Shown piece by piece: positions 8,739 through 18,912 of a DNA stretch of 64,000 nt (its first letter is position 1; the number at the start of each line of letters is the position of its first letter). The position numbers and the translations under genes are program-made. The notes under the pieces are model-generated. The model was not told where the DNA came from and did not search any database. It worked only from the letters and a program-made list of their open reading frames with translations. The stretch covers positions 2,914,001 through 2,978,000 of the forward strand of contig NZ_JACIFH010000001.1 of the NCBI RefSeq assembly GCF_014197265.1. Direction: 5' to 3'. This stretch comes from Microbacterium invictum (lineage in GTDB: Bacteria; Actinomycetota; Actinomycetes; Actinomycetales; Microbacteriaceae).

Positions 8739-9410
8739 TCAGAAGCTGCCGATCCCCTTGCCGATCATCGACACGCCGATGACGAGCAGCAGGACGGCCA
8801 TGATGATCGCGTTCTCCCGGGCGAGCCAGCCGTGGAGCGCGTCGAGGGGACCACGCAGCTTGTCAGCGGCGAAGAGATAGCCGACCACGGGGACCAGCAC
8901 GGTCGACCCGGCTATCAGGGTGTAGACGACGATGACGAGCGTCGTCGATCCGGCGTCGAGATCGTGCGCGCCGATCGCGGTGCCGGCGCCCACCGCCATG
9001 ATGAGGTTCTTGGGATTGAGTGCCGACAGCAGGAAACCCAGACCCAGCGCGGTCGGGAACGACACCTTGTCGATAGCGGCCATCCATTTCGGCATGGCCG
9101 GCGCCACGCCGTCCCGGGGACGCTTGCGCCACTGGCCCAGCGCCATCACGATCAGCAGCACGCCCAGCACGAGCTGGATCACGCCCTTGATGGGCTGCGA
9201 GGCCGCGGCATCCTCTTCCGGCAGCACCGCCGACAGCAGCGTGAACACCGTCACCGCGACGACGATGCCCACGATCCAGCCCACGAGGAATCCGGTGCCG
9301 GTCACCTTCGCCTTGGGGGACAGGAGCATGAGGATCGCGGCGATGATCGGGATCGGGCTGATCGCGACACCGAGCGCGAGCGGCAGGATCTCACCTATGG
9401 CACCATTCAC
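8739..9410 (-). CDS. GAP-family (Sap-like) membrane protein
   Basis: A 223-residue integral membrane protein with about six hydrophobic segments. The opening LPLALGVAISPIPIIAAILM and the middle LGLGFLLSALNPKNLIMAV are the paired half-repeats typical of the GAP/Sap family, related to LysE-type exporters; the family is linked with export of glycolipid or small solutes in mycobacteria. The GTG start at 9410 has GAGGAG 7 nt upstream. It is the first gene of a minus-strand run that continues into DUF6325, SHOCT and the membrane protein. The substrate cannot be read from the sequence. Confidence 0.83.
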   Translation of the reverse strand: MNGAIGEILPLALGVAISPIPIIAAILMLLSPKAKVTGTGFLVGWIVGIVVAVTVFTLLSAVLPEEDAAASQPIKGVIQLVLGVLLIVMALGQWRKRPRDGVAPAMPKWMAAIDKVSFPTALGLGFLLSALNPKNLIMAVGAGTAIGAHDLDAGSTTLVIVVYTLIAGSTVLVPVVGYLFAADKLRGPLDALHGWLARENAIIMAVLLLVIGVSMIGKGIGSF

Positions 9411-9644
9411 GGATCACTCCTCGCTCGCATCGCCGGATGAGACGACGCTATCGGTCCGCCGGTCGTAGCGGCAGGGAGCGGCGGCCCGGTCGCCCCGTGC
9501 GGGTGATGGTCCGGTGGACTCCATCGCCCACTGCGGCCTCAGATGGCGGGCGAGGCTCCGGGCGCGGGGAATCGCCTCCGGTAGAGTGGGGGTGCGCCGG
9601 CACATCTGGCCGTCGCGCCGCAGAGATAGGCAGCCACCGATCCC

Positions 9645-10859
9645 GTGACTCCCCCCGCGACCCCCGAACCCGCCGAAGCCGCGGACGAGCGCCGCCCCCT
9701 GACGATCGTCATGGCCGCAGACACCTTCGCCCCCGATGTGAACGGGGCGGCGCGCTTCGCCGAACGCCTGTCCGCCGGCCTCGCCGCCCGCGGCCACGAT
9801 GTCCACGTCGTCACGCCCAGCGTCGGCCACTCCAAGCACGGCACCTTCACCGAGGTCATCGAGGGCCAGGACCTGACCGTGCACCGGCTGCCCGGATGGC
9901 GCTGGTACCCCCACGACTGGCTGCGATTCACCCTGCCTTGGATGAGCAAGCACTATGCCCGCCGGGTGCTGAGCCAGGTCAAGCCCGACGTCGTGCACAG
10001 CCAGTCGCACATCGTCATCGGTCGGGGACTCACCCGCATCGCGCACCAGCGGGGCATCCCCGTCGTCGCCACCAACCACGTGATGGCCGAGAACATCATC
10101 GACTTCACGACGCTGCCGCCGGTGCTCGACAAGATCGTCATCAAGCTCGCGTGGGACGATGCCAGGCGCACCTTCGACATGTCGCGCGCGGTCACGACGC
10201 CCACGCGCCGGGCAGCCGAGTTCCTCGAGCAGACCATCGACATCAGCGGCGTGGTCCCGATCAGCTGCGGCATCGACAAAGGCAACTACACCCCCGACCT
10301 CACGCCGCGCGAGCACACCCGCGTGCTGTTCGTCGGCCGGCTCACCACCGAGAAGCACGTCGAGGTCACGCTCGAGGCGATCGCAAAGCTCGTGCCCGAA
10401 CTCGACCTGCACTTCGACATCGTCGGCGGCGGCGACCAACGCCGCAATCTGGAGCAGGCGGCGCACCGTCTCGGCCTCGATGAGCGCGTCACCTTCCACG
10501 GCCGCACGTCCGAAGAGGACCTGAGGGCGGCCTACACGCGTGCCGACGTCTTCGTGATCGCGTCGATCGCCGAGCTGCAGTCCATCGCGACGATGGAAGC
10601 CATGGCATCCGGTCTTCCCGTCATCGCGGCGAACGCGGTCGCCCTGCCCCACCTCGTGCACGACGGTGAGAACGGCTACCTGTTCGAACCGGGTGACGCC
10701 GACGACCTCGCCGGCAAGCTGCGCCGCGTACTGACCGCCCCGCCCGAAGAGTACCTGCGCATGCAGGAGGCCTCACTGAAGGGCGTCGAGATCCACGACA
10801 TCGAGCGCACCCTCGACACGTTCGAGGCGCTCTACCGCGGCGAGCCGCTGCCGAGCTGA
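9645..10859 (+). CDS. Glycosyltransferase family 4 (GT-B fold)
   Basis: A 404-residue nucleotide-sugar glycosyltransferase. The N-terminal Rossmann half opens with VMAADTFAPDVNG and the sugar-acceptor loop; the C-terminal half has LFVGRLTTEKHV and the donor-binding signature around residues 300-330 (FVIASIAELQSIATMEAMA, where the E-x7-E pattern binds the nucleotide sugar). It resembles the enzymes that mannosylate or glucosylate membrane lipids such as PimB or Sqd2 types. The GTG at 9645 opens the frame; an internal ATG at 9711 would cut into the first beta strand. The next gene starts 2 nt after its stop, so the two act as an operon. Confidence 0.88.
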   Translation: MTPPATPEPAEAADERRPLTIVMAADTFAPDVNGAARFAERLSAGLAARGHDVHVVTPSVGHSKHGTFTEVIEGQDLTVHRLPGWRWYPHDWLRFTLPWMSKHYARRVLSQVKPDVVHSQSHIVIGRGLTRIAHQRGIPVVATNHVMAENIIDFTTLPPVLDKIVIKLAWDDARRTFDMSRAVTTPTRRAAEFLEQTIDISGVVPISCGIDKGNYTPDLTPREHTRVLFVGRLTTEKHVEVTLEAIAKLVPELDLHFDIVGGGDQRRNLEQAAHRLGLDERVTFHGRTSEEDLRAAYTRADVFVIASIAELQSIATMEAMASGLPVIAANAVALPHLVHDGENGYLFEPGDADDLAGKLRRVLTAPPEEYLRMQEASLKGVEIHDIERTLDTFEALYRGEPLPS

Positions 10860-10861
10860 CG

Positions 10862-11959
10862 ATGCGCCTGTTCTTCGACGCGCGCTACATCCGCACCGAC
10901 TTCCACGACGGGATCAGCCGCTACTCGGCAGAGCTCGCCGCTGCCGTGGCCGCGGAGGCCGCCGGCGACGTCGTCGAAGTGACGTTCCTGGTGTGGGACG
11001 ACGCGCAGATCCCACTGCTGCCGGACGGGGCCGCGACGCTGAAGATCCACGGCCCGACGTCCTGGCGCGAGCCCGTCACCCCCCTCATCCTCAACCGGCA
11101 CCGGCCCGATGTGGTCTTCTCGCCGATGCAGACGATCGGTGCGATCGGGCGGCGCTACCGCCTGATCCTCACGCTGCACGACACGATCTACTACCGGCAC
11201 CGCACGCCGCCGCGCGACCTGCCGTGGCCGGTGCGGGTGGGCTGGCGCCTGTTCCACCTCTCGTACGTGCCGCAGCGGATCACGCTGAACAGCGCCGACC
11301 TGGTGGTCACCGTCAGCGAGACCAGCAAGCAGCAGTTCGCCGACGTCAGGCTCACGAAGCGTCCGGTCATCGTCGTGCACAACGCGCCGCAGCGGCTCGA
11401 CCAGCAGCTGCCCGACGGGGTGACGGTGACCGGTGACGGCCCGGCGCGGAACCTCGTCTACATGGGCTCGTTCATGCCGTACAAGAACGTCGAGACGCTC
11501 GTGCGTGCCATGCCGCTGCTGCCCGGCCGCACGCTGCACCTGCTCTCGCGTATATCGCCGCAGCGCCGGCACGAGCTCGCCGCCCTCGCGCCGGACGCCG
11601 ACATCGTCTTCCATGATGGGGTGACGGATGCCGCGTACGCGGCCGCCCTGGCCGATCACGCCGTGCTGGTGTCGACCAGTCGTGACGAGGGCTACGGCCT
11701 GCCGCTGGCGGAGGCGCTCGAGATGGGCGTGCCGGCCGTCGTGACCGACATGCCGATCTTCCGCGAGGTGGCCGGCGGTGGCGCGCTCTACGTGGACCCG
11801 GACGACCCGTTCGCCGTCGCCTCGACGGTGCGGTCGTTGGACGACCCGAAGGTCCGGGCTCGGGTGGTGGATGCCGGTGCCGCCCACATCGCGCAGTTCA
11901 CCTGGCCGCGGTCGGCGCGCACGCTGCTCGACGCCGTCGCGTCGCTCGCGCGCCGCTGA
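10862..11959 (+). CDS. Glycosyltransferase family 4
   Basis: A 365-residue GT-B glycosyltransferase, likely cytoplasmic and acting at the membrane. It starts MRLFFDARYIRTDFHDGISRY, where the glycine-containing acceptor loop follows the first strand, and contains LVYMGSFMPYKNVETLV at the start of the donor domain and DEGYGLPLAEALEMG near residue 285, the E-x7-E donor motif. It is translationally linked to the preceding glycosyltransferase (2-nt gap), so both probably build one glycan or glycolipid. Immediately after the stop codon lies the tandem repeat array. Confidence 0.88.
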   Translation: MRLFFDARYIRTDFHDGISRYSAELAAAVAAEAAGDVVEVTFLVWDDAQIPLLPDGAATLKIHGPTSWREPVTPLILNRHRPDVVFSPMQTIGAIGRRYRLILTLHDTIYYRHRTPPRDLPWPVRVGWRLFHLSYVPQRITLNSADLVVTVSETSKQQFADVRLTKRPVIVVHNAPQRLDQQLPDGVTVTGDGPARNLVYMGSFMPYKNVETLVRAMPLLPGRTLHLLSRISPQRRHELAALAPDADIVFHDGVTDAAYAAALADHAVLVSTSRDEGYGLPLAEALEMGVPAVVTDMPIFREVAGGGALYVDPDDPFAVASTVRSLDDPKVRARVVDAGAAHIAQFTWPRSARTLLDAVASLARR

Positions 11960-11971
11960 GCCCGCGCCGCT

Positions 11972-12200
11972 GGTTCATCCGGCCGAAGATGTCGCCATGC
12001 CCTGGGTTGCCGACACTTCGCGACGGATGAGCAGGTTGCCGGTCCCCGCGCCCGGGTTCATCCGGCCGAAGGCGTCGCCATGCCGCGGGTTGCCGACACT
12101 TCGCGACGGATGAGCAGGTGCCCGTCCCCGCGCCCGGGTTCATCCGGCCGAAGGTGTCGCCATGCCCTGGGTTGCCGACACTTCGCGACGGATGAGTAGG
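11972..12200. repeat. Tandem array of about 83-bp hairpin repeats, three copies
   Basis: Three head-to-tail units begin at 11972, 12055 and 12137 (periods 83 and 82 bp; the last lacks the linker). Each starts GGTTCATCCGGCCGAAG and has CTTCGCGACGGATGAG about 45 nt later, so each unit folds as TTCATCCG...CGGATGA. Inside are a GTCGCCATG block and a GTTGCCGAC block. Copies differ only at a few positions. The array fills the space between the glycosyltransferase gene and a convergent small gene. It resembles REP-type intergenic repeats; a non-autonomous mobile origin is possible. Confidence 0.85.
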
Positions 12201-12222
12201 CCGCCCGGCGCGCGCAGCGGGC

Positions 12223-12339
12223 TCAGGGTAGGCGACGCGGGTCGGTGGGGACGGCACGGAAGCCGTCGTTCGTCAGCGCGCGTACGGTGGCGCCGACGGC
12301 GCCCGCGGCGAGGGCTGCGAGGATGATGAAAAGGAACAT
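12223..12339 (-). CDS. Small one-helix membrane protein, 38 residues
   Basis: A 38-codon gene reading MFLFIILAALAAGAVGATVR, then a short polar tail ending in VPTDPRRLP. The first 20 residues form one transmembrane helix; the tail with the PTDP ending is a form I associate with small conserved proteins of Microbacteriaceae, from memory. A TAGTGT -10 box lies 7 nt before the ATG, the leaderless arrangement used widely in this window, which supports a real gene. It is divergent from the GlxA-like regulator, and their promoters share a 16-bp palindrome. Function unknown. Confidence 0.6.
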   Translation of the reverse strand: MFLFIILAALAAGAVGATVRALTNDGFRAVPTDPRRLP

Positions 12340-12366
12340 GGCAGGAACACTACGCGCGGTGTGGGA

Positions 12367-12382
12367 CTGCCACTAGTGGCAG
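12367..12382. promoter_or_regulatory. 16-bp perfect palindrome between divergent promoters
   Basis: CTGCCACTAGTGGCAG is a perfect palindrome. It lies where the -35 boxes of both divergent leaderless promoters should be: 17 bp from TATGAT (12398-12403) of the GlxA-like gene and 17 bp from TAGTGT (12347-12352, minus strand) of the 38-residue gene. It is a good candidate operator for the neighbouring regulator. Confidence 0.6.
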
Positions 12383-12410
12383 GACTGCACATATGAGTAT
12401 GATTTCTGCC

Positions 12411-13376
12411 ATGCGTACCGTTGCCTGCATCGTCCTTCCCGGCTTCGCCCCGTTCGAGTTCGGTCTCGCCTGCGAAGCGTTCGGACTGGACCGTTCCGAC
12501 GACGGCATCCAGAACTTCGACTTCCGAGTCATCACCCCAGAGCCGGGCGTCGTGCCGTCGAAGATCGGCTTCTCGCTCAACGTCGAGCACGACCTGTCAT
12601 TCGCATACGAGGCAGATCTCGTCGTGGTGTCGCCGATCCCGCGCCCGTACTGGGGGAGCGTCGACGAGCGCGTCCTCGATGCGGTGCGCGCCGCCGCCGC
12701 CCGCGGCGCCTGGCTGCTGAGCGTGTGCAGTGGATCGTTCGTCCTCGGCGCGGCCGGGGTGCTCGACGGGCGTAAGGCGACCACGCACTGGATGTACGCC
12801 GACGTCATGGCCGAGATGTTCCCGGCGGTCGACATCGATCCGAATGTGCTCTACGTGCAGGACGGCCGCATCATCACCAGCGCCGGCACCGCCGCCGGCA
12901 TCGACGCCTGCCTGCACCTGCTCCGCCTCGAACTCGGCGCCGAGGCGGCGAACACGATCGCCCGCCGCATGGTCGTGCCGCCGCAGCGCGACGGCGGCCA
13001 GGCGCAGTTCATCGCCAAGCCGCTGCCCGAGACCCGATCGCAGTCGCTGGCGATTGTCACCGACTGGATGCTCGAGAACCTGCGGCTCGATCTCACGGTC
13101 GATCAGCTCGCGGCACGGGCGCACATGTCGCCTCGCACGTTCGCCCGGCGGTTCAGGGCAGACCTCGGCACGACACCGGCGGCGTGGCTCGGGCGGCAGC
13201 GTCTCATCCAGGCGCAGCGGCTGCTCGAGCAGACCGACCTGGGTCTGGATGCCATCGCCTACGAGTGCGGGTTCGGCTCGGCCGCGGTGCTCCGCCAGAA
13301 CTTCTCGCGCACCCTCGGCACGACGCCGACCGCGTACCGCGCGCGCTTCGCGTGCCCGGTCTCGATGGCATCCTGA
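12411..13376 (+). CDS. GlxA-family transcriptional regulator (DJ-1/PfpI-like domain + AraC HTH)
   Basis: A 321-residue regulator. Residues 1-185 form a class I glutamine amidotransferase-like (DJ-1/PfpI) domain with LLSVCSGSFVLGAAG around the nucleophile-elbow cysteine, as in GlxA/FtrA regulators. Residues 215-315 are a double helix-turn-helix AraC domain (LTVDQLAARAHMSPRTFARR, then LDAIAYECGFGSAAVLRQNF). I chose ATG 12411 because TATGAT lies 7 nt upstream (leaderless); an in-frame ATG at 12393 would place the start within that promoter. The ligand is unknown. A 16-bp palindrome in the promoter suggests autoregulation. Confidence 0.88.
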   Translation: MRTVACIVLPGFAPFEFGLACEAFGLDRSDDGIQNFDFRVITPEPGVVPSKIGFSLNVEHDLSFAYEADLVVVSPIPRPYWGSVDERVLDAVRAAAARGAWLLSVCSGSFVLGAAGVLDGRKATTHWMYADVMAEMFPAVDIDPNVLYVQDGRIITSAGTAAGIDACLHLLRLELGAEAANTIARRMVVPPQRDGGQAQFIAKPLPETRSQSLAIVTDWMLENLRLDLTVDQLAARAHMSPRTFARRFRADLGTTPAAWLGRQRLIQAQRLLEQTDLGLDAIAYECGFGSAAVLRQNFSRTLGTTPTAYRARFACPVSMAS

Positions 13377-13456
13377 CCCGTCAACGCTCGCTCAACCGCA
13401 TACATCTGACCGAGCCGGCTACCTATGGGCGGCCGGATCGTGTCGGGTCGAACGAG

Positions 13457-13484
13457 GCTATGCGGCTCGCGGTGATGCGAGCCG
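13457..13484. repeat. Hairpin carrying a dispersed GCTATGCGGCTCGCG repeat
   Basis: CGGCTCGC and GCGAGCCG form a perfect 8-bp stem with a 6-nt loop (13463-13484). The 15-mer at 13457-13471 reappears exactly in reverse complement at 54366-54380, in another intergenic hairpin cluster 41 kb away. This points to a dispersed, REP-like element. Confidence 0.6.
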
Positions 13485-13518
13485 TGCACGCCGGTCGGCA
13501 GACCGTTAGCGTTGACGC

Positions 13519-15183
13519 GTGCGCATCGATCCACGGCGGTGGTTCTCCCGCAAGACGCTCGGCAGCGACGTCAAAGCCGGACTGGTGCTGGGCGTCGAGA
13601 GTGTGCCGGATGGTCTCGCGTCTGGGCTGCTGGCCGGGGTGAACCCGCTCGCGGGCCTGTACGCCTATCTGTTCGGCATGGTCGGCGCCGCATTCTTCAC
13701 CAGCAGCACGTTCATGGCGGTACAGGCCACCGGCGCCATGGCACTGGTGGTCGCCGACGCCGACCTCGGCGCGCGACCCGACCCCGACCGGGCACTGTTC
13801 ACCCTCGCGGTGCTGTGCGGCGTCGTCATGATCGTGGCCGGCCTCCTGCGCGCGGGCCGGCTGGTCGCCTTCGTCCCCACGGCGGTGATGACGGGCTTCA
13901 TCACCGCCGTGGGCATCAACATCGTGCTCGGCCAGCTGTCGAATTTCACCGGCTACGCCGCAGTGGGGGCCAACCGCATCGTCAAGACCGTCGATCTGGC
14001 GTTCCATATCGCGCAGTGGAGCCTGCCGGCGGTGGTCGTCGGCGTCATCACGGGTCTGGTCATCGTCGTGCTCGAGCGCACGCCCGTCGGCAGTATGGGC
14101 CTGGTCATCGCGGTCTTCGTCGGCTCGGTGTGCGCACTGCTGCTCGACCTGTGGGTGCCTGATCCGGTGGTCCTGCTGCGCGACATCGTGACGGTGCCCG
14201 GCGGCCTGCCGGCCCCCGTCCTGCCCGACATCGGTGACATCGCGTACCTGATTGTCCCTGCCATCTCCCTCGCTTTCGTCGGGCTCGTGCAGGGGGCCGG
14301 GGTGTCGGCCGGCATCCCCACACCCGACGGCAAGCCCGCCGACGCGTCGCGCGACTTCATCGGTCAGGGTGCCGGCAACGTCGCCGCCGGGCTGTTCCAG
14401 GGCATGCCGGTGGGCGGCTCCATGTCGGCTTCGGCGCTGCTGGTCACCGCCGGCGCCAAGACGCGGCTGGCCCTGTTCGTCGCCGGGCTGGTCATGGTCC
14501 TCGTGATCCTCCTGGCATCCGGCCTGGTCGCCTATGTCGCGATGCCCGCGCTCGCCGCCCTGCTGATCGTCGTCGGTGTCGCCACGGTCAAGCCGAGTCG
14601 CGTGTACTCGGTGATCCGCAGCGGACCGCTGCAGACGGCGATCATGACCGTCACGTTCGTGCTCACCCTGCTGATTCCGCTGCAATTCGCGGTGCTGGCG
14701 GGGGTGGGGCTGGGCATCATCCTGTTCGTCGCGCAGCAGTCCAACCGGCTGCGGGTGCGGCGCGTGACACTGACCGCCGACGGCCGCATGCGCGAGGACG
14801 ACCCGCCGCCGGTGGTCGGCGCCGGCGAGGTCGTGATCCTGCAGCCGTACGGCAGTCTCTTCTTCGCGAGCGCGCCGACGATGGAGAAGCAGCTGCCCGT
14901 CGTCAGCCGCGCGTCGACCGGCTCCATCGTCATCATCCGGCTGCGCGGCACCGACCACCTGGGGCTCGCCCTCATCGAGGTGCTGCGCCGGTACGCGCAC
15001 GCGCTGCGCGACGCCGACGGCGCGCTCGTGCTCGTCGTCAGCGAGAAGCAGGTGCTCCGGCAGCTCGAAGTGGGGGGCATGGTGGCCGAACTCGGCGAGG
15101 AGAACGTGTACCACGGCAGCGAATGGGTCGGCGAAGCTCTGCGCCGCGCCTACGCCGACGCCCGCGAGCGCCTGGGTCGCTGA
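13519..15183 (+). CDS. SulP-family anion transporter with STAS domain
   Basis: A 554-residue inner-membrane transporter. Residues 15-420 contain 10 or more hydrophobic segments and the SulP signature near the N terminus (ESVPDGLASGLLAGVNPLAG). Residues 430-545 form a cytosolic STAS domain, which regulates SulP carriers. Members move sulfate, bicarbonate or dicarboxylates; nothing here decides which, though sulfate would fit the sulfatase island nearby. The GTG at 13519 has a TAGCGT -10 box 6 nt upstream and no Shine-Dalgarno, so the transcript is probably leaderless. Confidence 0.9.
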   Translation: MRIDPRRWFSRKTLGSDVKAGLVLGVESVPDGLASGLLAGVNPLAGLYAYLFGMVGAAFFTSSTFMAVQATGAMALVVADADLGARPDPDRALFTLAVLCGVVMIVAGLLRAGRLVAFVPTAVMTGFITAVGINIVLGQLSNFTGYAAVGANRIVKTVDLAFHIAQWSLPAVVVGVITGLVIVVLERTPVGSMGLVIAVFVGSVCALLLDLWVPDPVVLLRDIVTVPGGLPAPVLPDIGDIAYLIVPAISLAFVGLVQGAGVSAGIPTPDGKPADASRDFIGQGAGNVAAGLFQGMPVGGSMSASALLVTAGAKTRLALFVAGLVMVLVILLASGLVAYVAMPALAALLIVVGVATVKPSRVYSVIRSGPLQTAIMTVTFVLTLLIPLQFAVLAGVGLGIILFVAQQSNRLRVRRVTLTADGRMREDDPPPVVGAGEVVILQPYGSLFFASAPTMEKQLPVVSRASTGSIVIIRLRGTDHLGLALIEVLRRYAHALRDADGALVLVVSEKQVLRQLEVGGMVAELGEENVYHGSEWVGEALRRAYADARERLGR

Positions 15184-15215
15184 GGGCGCATTGCCCCGGC
15201 ATCCACACGGTGATA

Positions 15216-15240
15216 AAGTTGAGTCCACAAGGCTCAACTT
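15216..15240. promoter_or_regulatory. HAIR-type HspR operator upstream of clpB
   Basis: AAGTTGAG and CTCAACTT are perfect 8-bp arms separated by 9 nt. Within them TTGAGT-N7-GCTCAA matches the actinobacterial HAIR consensus CTTGAGT-N7-ACTCAAG at most positions, and a further TTGAGT half-site follows at 15240-15245. HspR binds such sites before dnaK and clpB operons and releases them on heat shock. Confidence 0.75.
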
Positions 15241-15267
15241 TGAGTCGGCATACTTTCGGGAGAACAC

Positions 15268-17484
<2,217 letters not shown>

Positions 17485-17491
17485 CGCCGGG

Positions 17492-18856
17492 TCACAGCTC
17501 CGGCCAGGCCGCCGGCCCGCCCGAGCCGGCCGGGTACTCGTCGAGGGGCACGTCGCCCCTCCGCCACGCGTCGAGCACCGGCTGCACGATGCGCCAGCTC
17601 TCCTCGGCGGCGTCGCCACGCACCGCCAGCGCGGCGTCGCCGTCGAGGATGCCGGACAGCACCTCGCCGTAGGCCAGCAGCTGCCCCTCGCCCAGGCGGG
17701 CGGTCAGCGCGGCACGATCCAGATGCAGCGGATCACCGGGGCCGTTGATGTTCAGCTCCAGCGACATCTCGTCGGGGCCCAGCGTGAACCGCAGCACCGA
17801 CCCGTCGGCCGAACCGGTGAACCCCGTGGGCAGGTGCCGCACCGGCTTGAACCGGACCACGATCTCGGTGTGGCGCGCCCCGATCGCCTTGCCCGACCGC
17901 AGGGTGAACGGCACGCCCGCCCAGCGCGCGGTGCGGATCTCGCACGTCATCTCGGCGAGCGTCTCGGTCTGGCGGGCCGGGTCCACGCCGGGCTCGTCCA
18001 CGTAATCCGGCACCGCGGTGCCCTGCACGGTCCCGGCCGCGTAGCGTGCCCGGCGCGAGCCGGCCACCGGGTCGTCGTGCCAGACGCGGGTGGCCCGCAG
18101 CACCGCGCACCGCGCGTCGCGCATGTCGCGCTCGCCCAGCGTCGACGGCGGCTCCATCGCGAGCACGGCCATGACCTGCAGCAGATGGCTCTGCAGCATG
18201 TCGACCAGCGCCCCGGCGCGGTCGTAGTAGCCGGCGCGGCCCTCCAGACCCAGGGTCTCGTCGTACCGGATCACGACCGACTCGACGTGATCGGCCGACC
18301 ACACCGGCTCGAGCACGCGGTTCGCGAACCGGGCACCGAGCAGGTTGAGCGTCGTCGACCGGCCCAGGAAGTGATCGATGCGGAACACCTGCTCCTCGGG
18401 CACGATCCCGGTCAGCACCCGGTTGAGGGCGCGGGCGCTGGCCTCGTCCGAGCCGAACGGCTTCTCCAGCGCCAGGACCGTCCCCGCGGGCACGTGGATG
18501 CCGGCCAGAGCGTCGCAGGCTCGCGTGGTAACGGCGGGCGGCACCGCGAAGTACAGGATCGGCCGGTCCCCGGCATCCATCAGCAGCGATCGCAGATCGT
18601 CCGGGTCGGTGATGTCGGCGCGTCGGTAGGTCGTCGCGGCCACGCGGTCGTAGGCGGACTCGGCGCCGACGGTGGCGAACGCCGTACGCACCACGTCGCG
18701 CCATCGATCGTCATCGCCGTCCTCGATGGCGGCGCCGAGCAGCCGGACACGGCGGGCGGGCTCCCGGATCAGCAGTTGGCCGAGAGCGGGCAGGAGCAGG
18801 CGCGAGGTGAGGTCGCCGGACGCGCCGAGGATCACGAGCGTGGTGTCGTCGGTCAT
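17492..18856 (-). CDS. zwf: Glucose-6-phosphate dehydrogenase homologue with altered lysines
   Basis: A 454-residue member of the G6PDH family. GASGDLT (11-17) is the dinucleotide-binding turn, EKPFG lies near 131 and RIDHFLG at 159-165. The segment RAGYYDRAGALVDMLQSHLL contains the catalytic histidine region. Two lysines that are nearly invariant in G6PDH are replaced: the lysine a few residues after GDL is Leu here, and RIDHYLGKE reads RIDHFLGRS. It is not next to tal, tkt or opcA, so it may be a second paralogue. TAGGTT lies 6 nt before the ATG (leaderless). It converges on clpB with 7 nt between stop codons. Confidence 0.82.
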   Translation of the reverse strand: MTDDTTLVILGASGDLTSRLLLPALGQLLIREPARRVRLLGAAIEDGDDDRWRDVVRTAFATVGAESAYDRVAATTYRRADITDPDDLRSLLMDAGDRPILYFAVPPAVTTRACDALAGIHVPAGTVLALEKPFGSDEASARALNRVLTGIVPEEQVFRIDHFLGRSTTLNLLGARFANRVLEPVWSADHVESVVIRYDETLGLEGRAGYYDRAGALVDMLQSHLLQVMAVLAMEPPSTLGERDMRDARCAVLRATRVWHDDPVAGSRRARYAAGTVQGTAVPDYVDEPGVDPARQTETLAEMTCEIRTARWAGVPFTLRSGKAIGARHTEIVVRFKPVRHLPTGFTGSADGSVLRFTLGPDEMSLELNINGPGDPLHLDRAALTARLGEGQLLAYGEVLSGILDGDAALAVRGDAAEESWRIVQPVLDAWRRGDVPLDEYPAGSGGPAAWPEL

Positions 18857-18912
18857 TCCCTCAACCTAACGCTGCGGTTCACATCGCACAGGGGGTTTGC
18901 GACCATGGGGGA

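Noticed and set aside
11972..12200. The three-unit array was considered as a CRISPR array.
   Set aside because: The units are continuous repeats without unique spacers and no cas genes are present.
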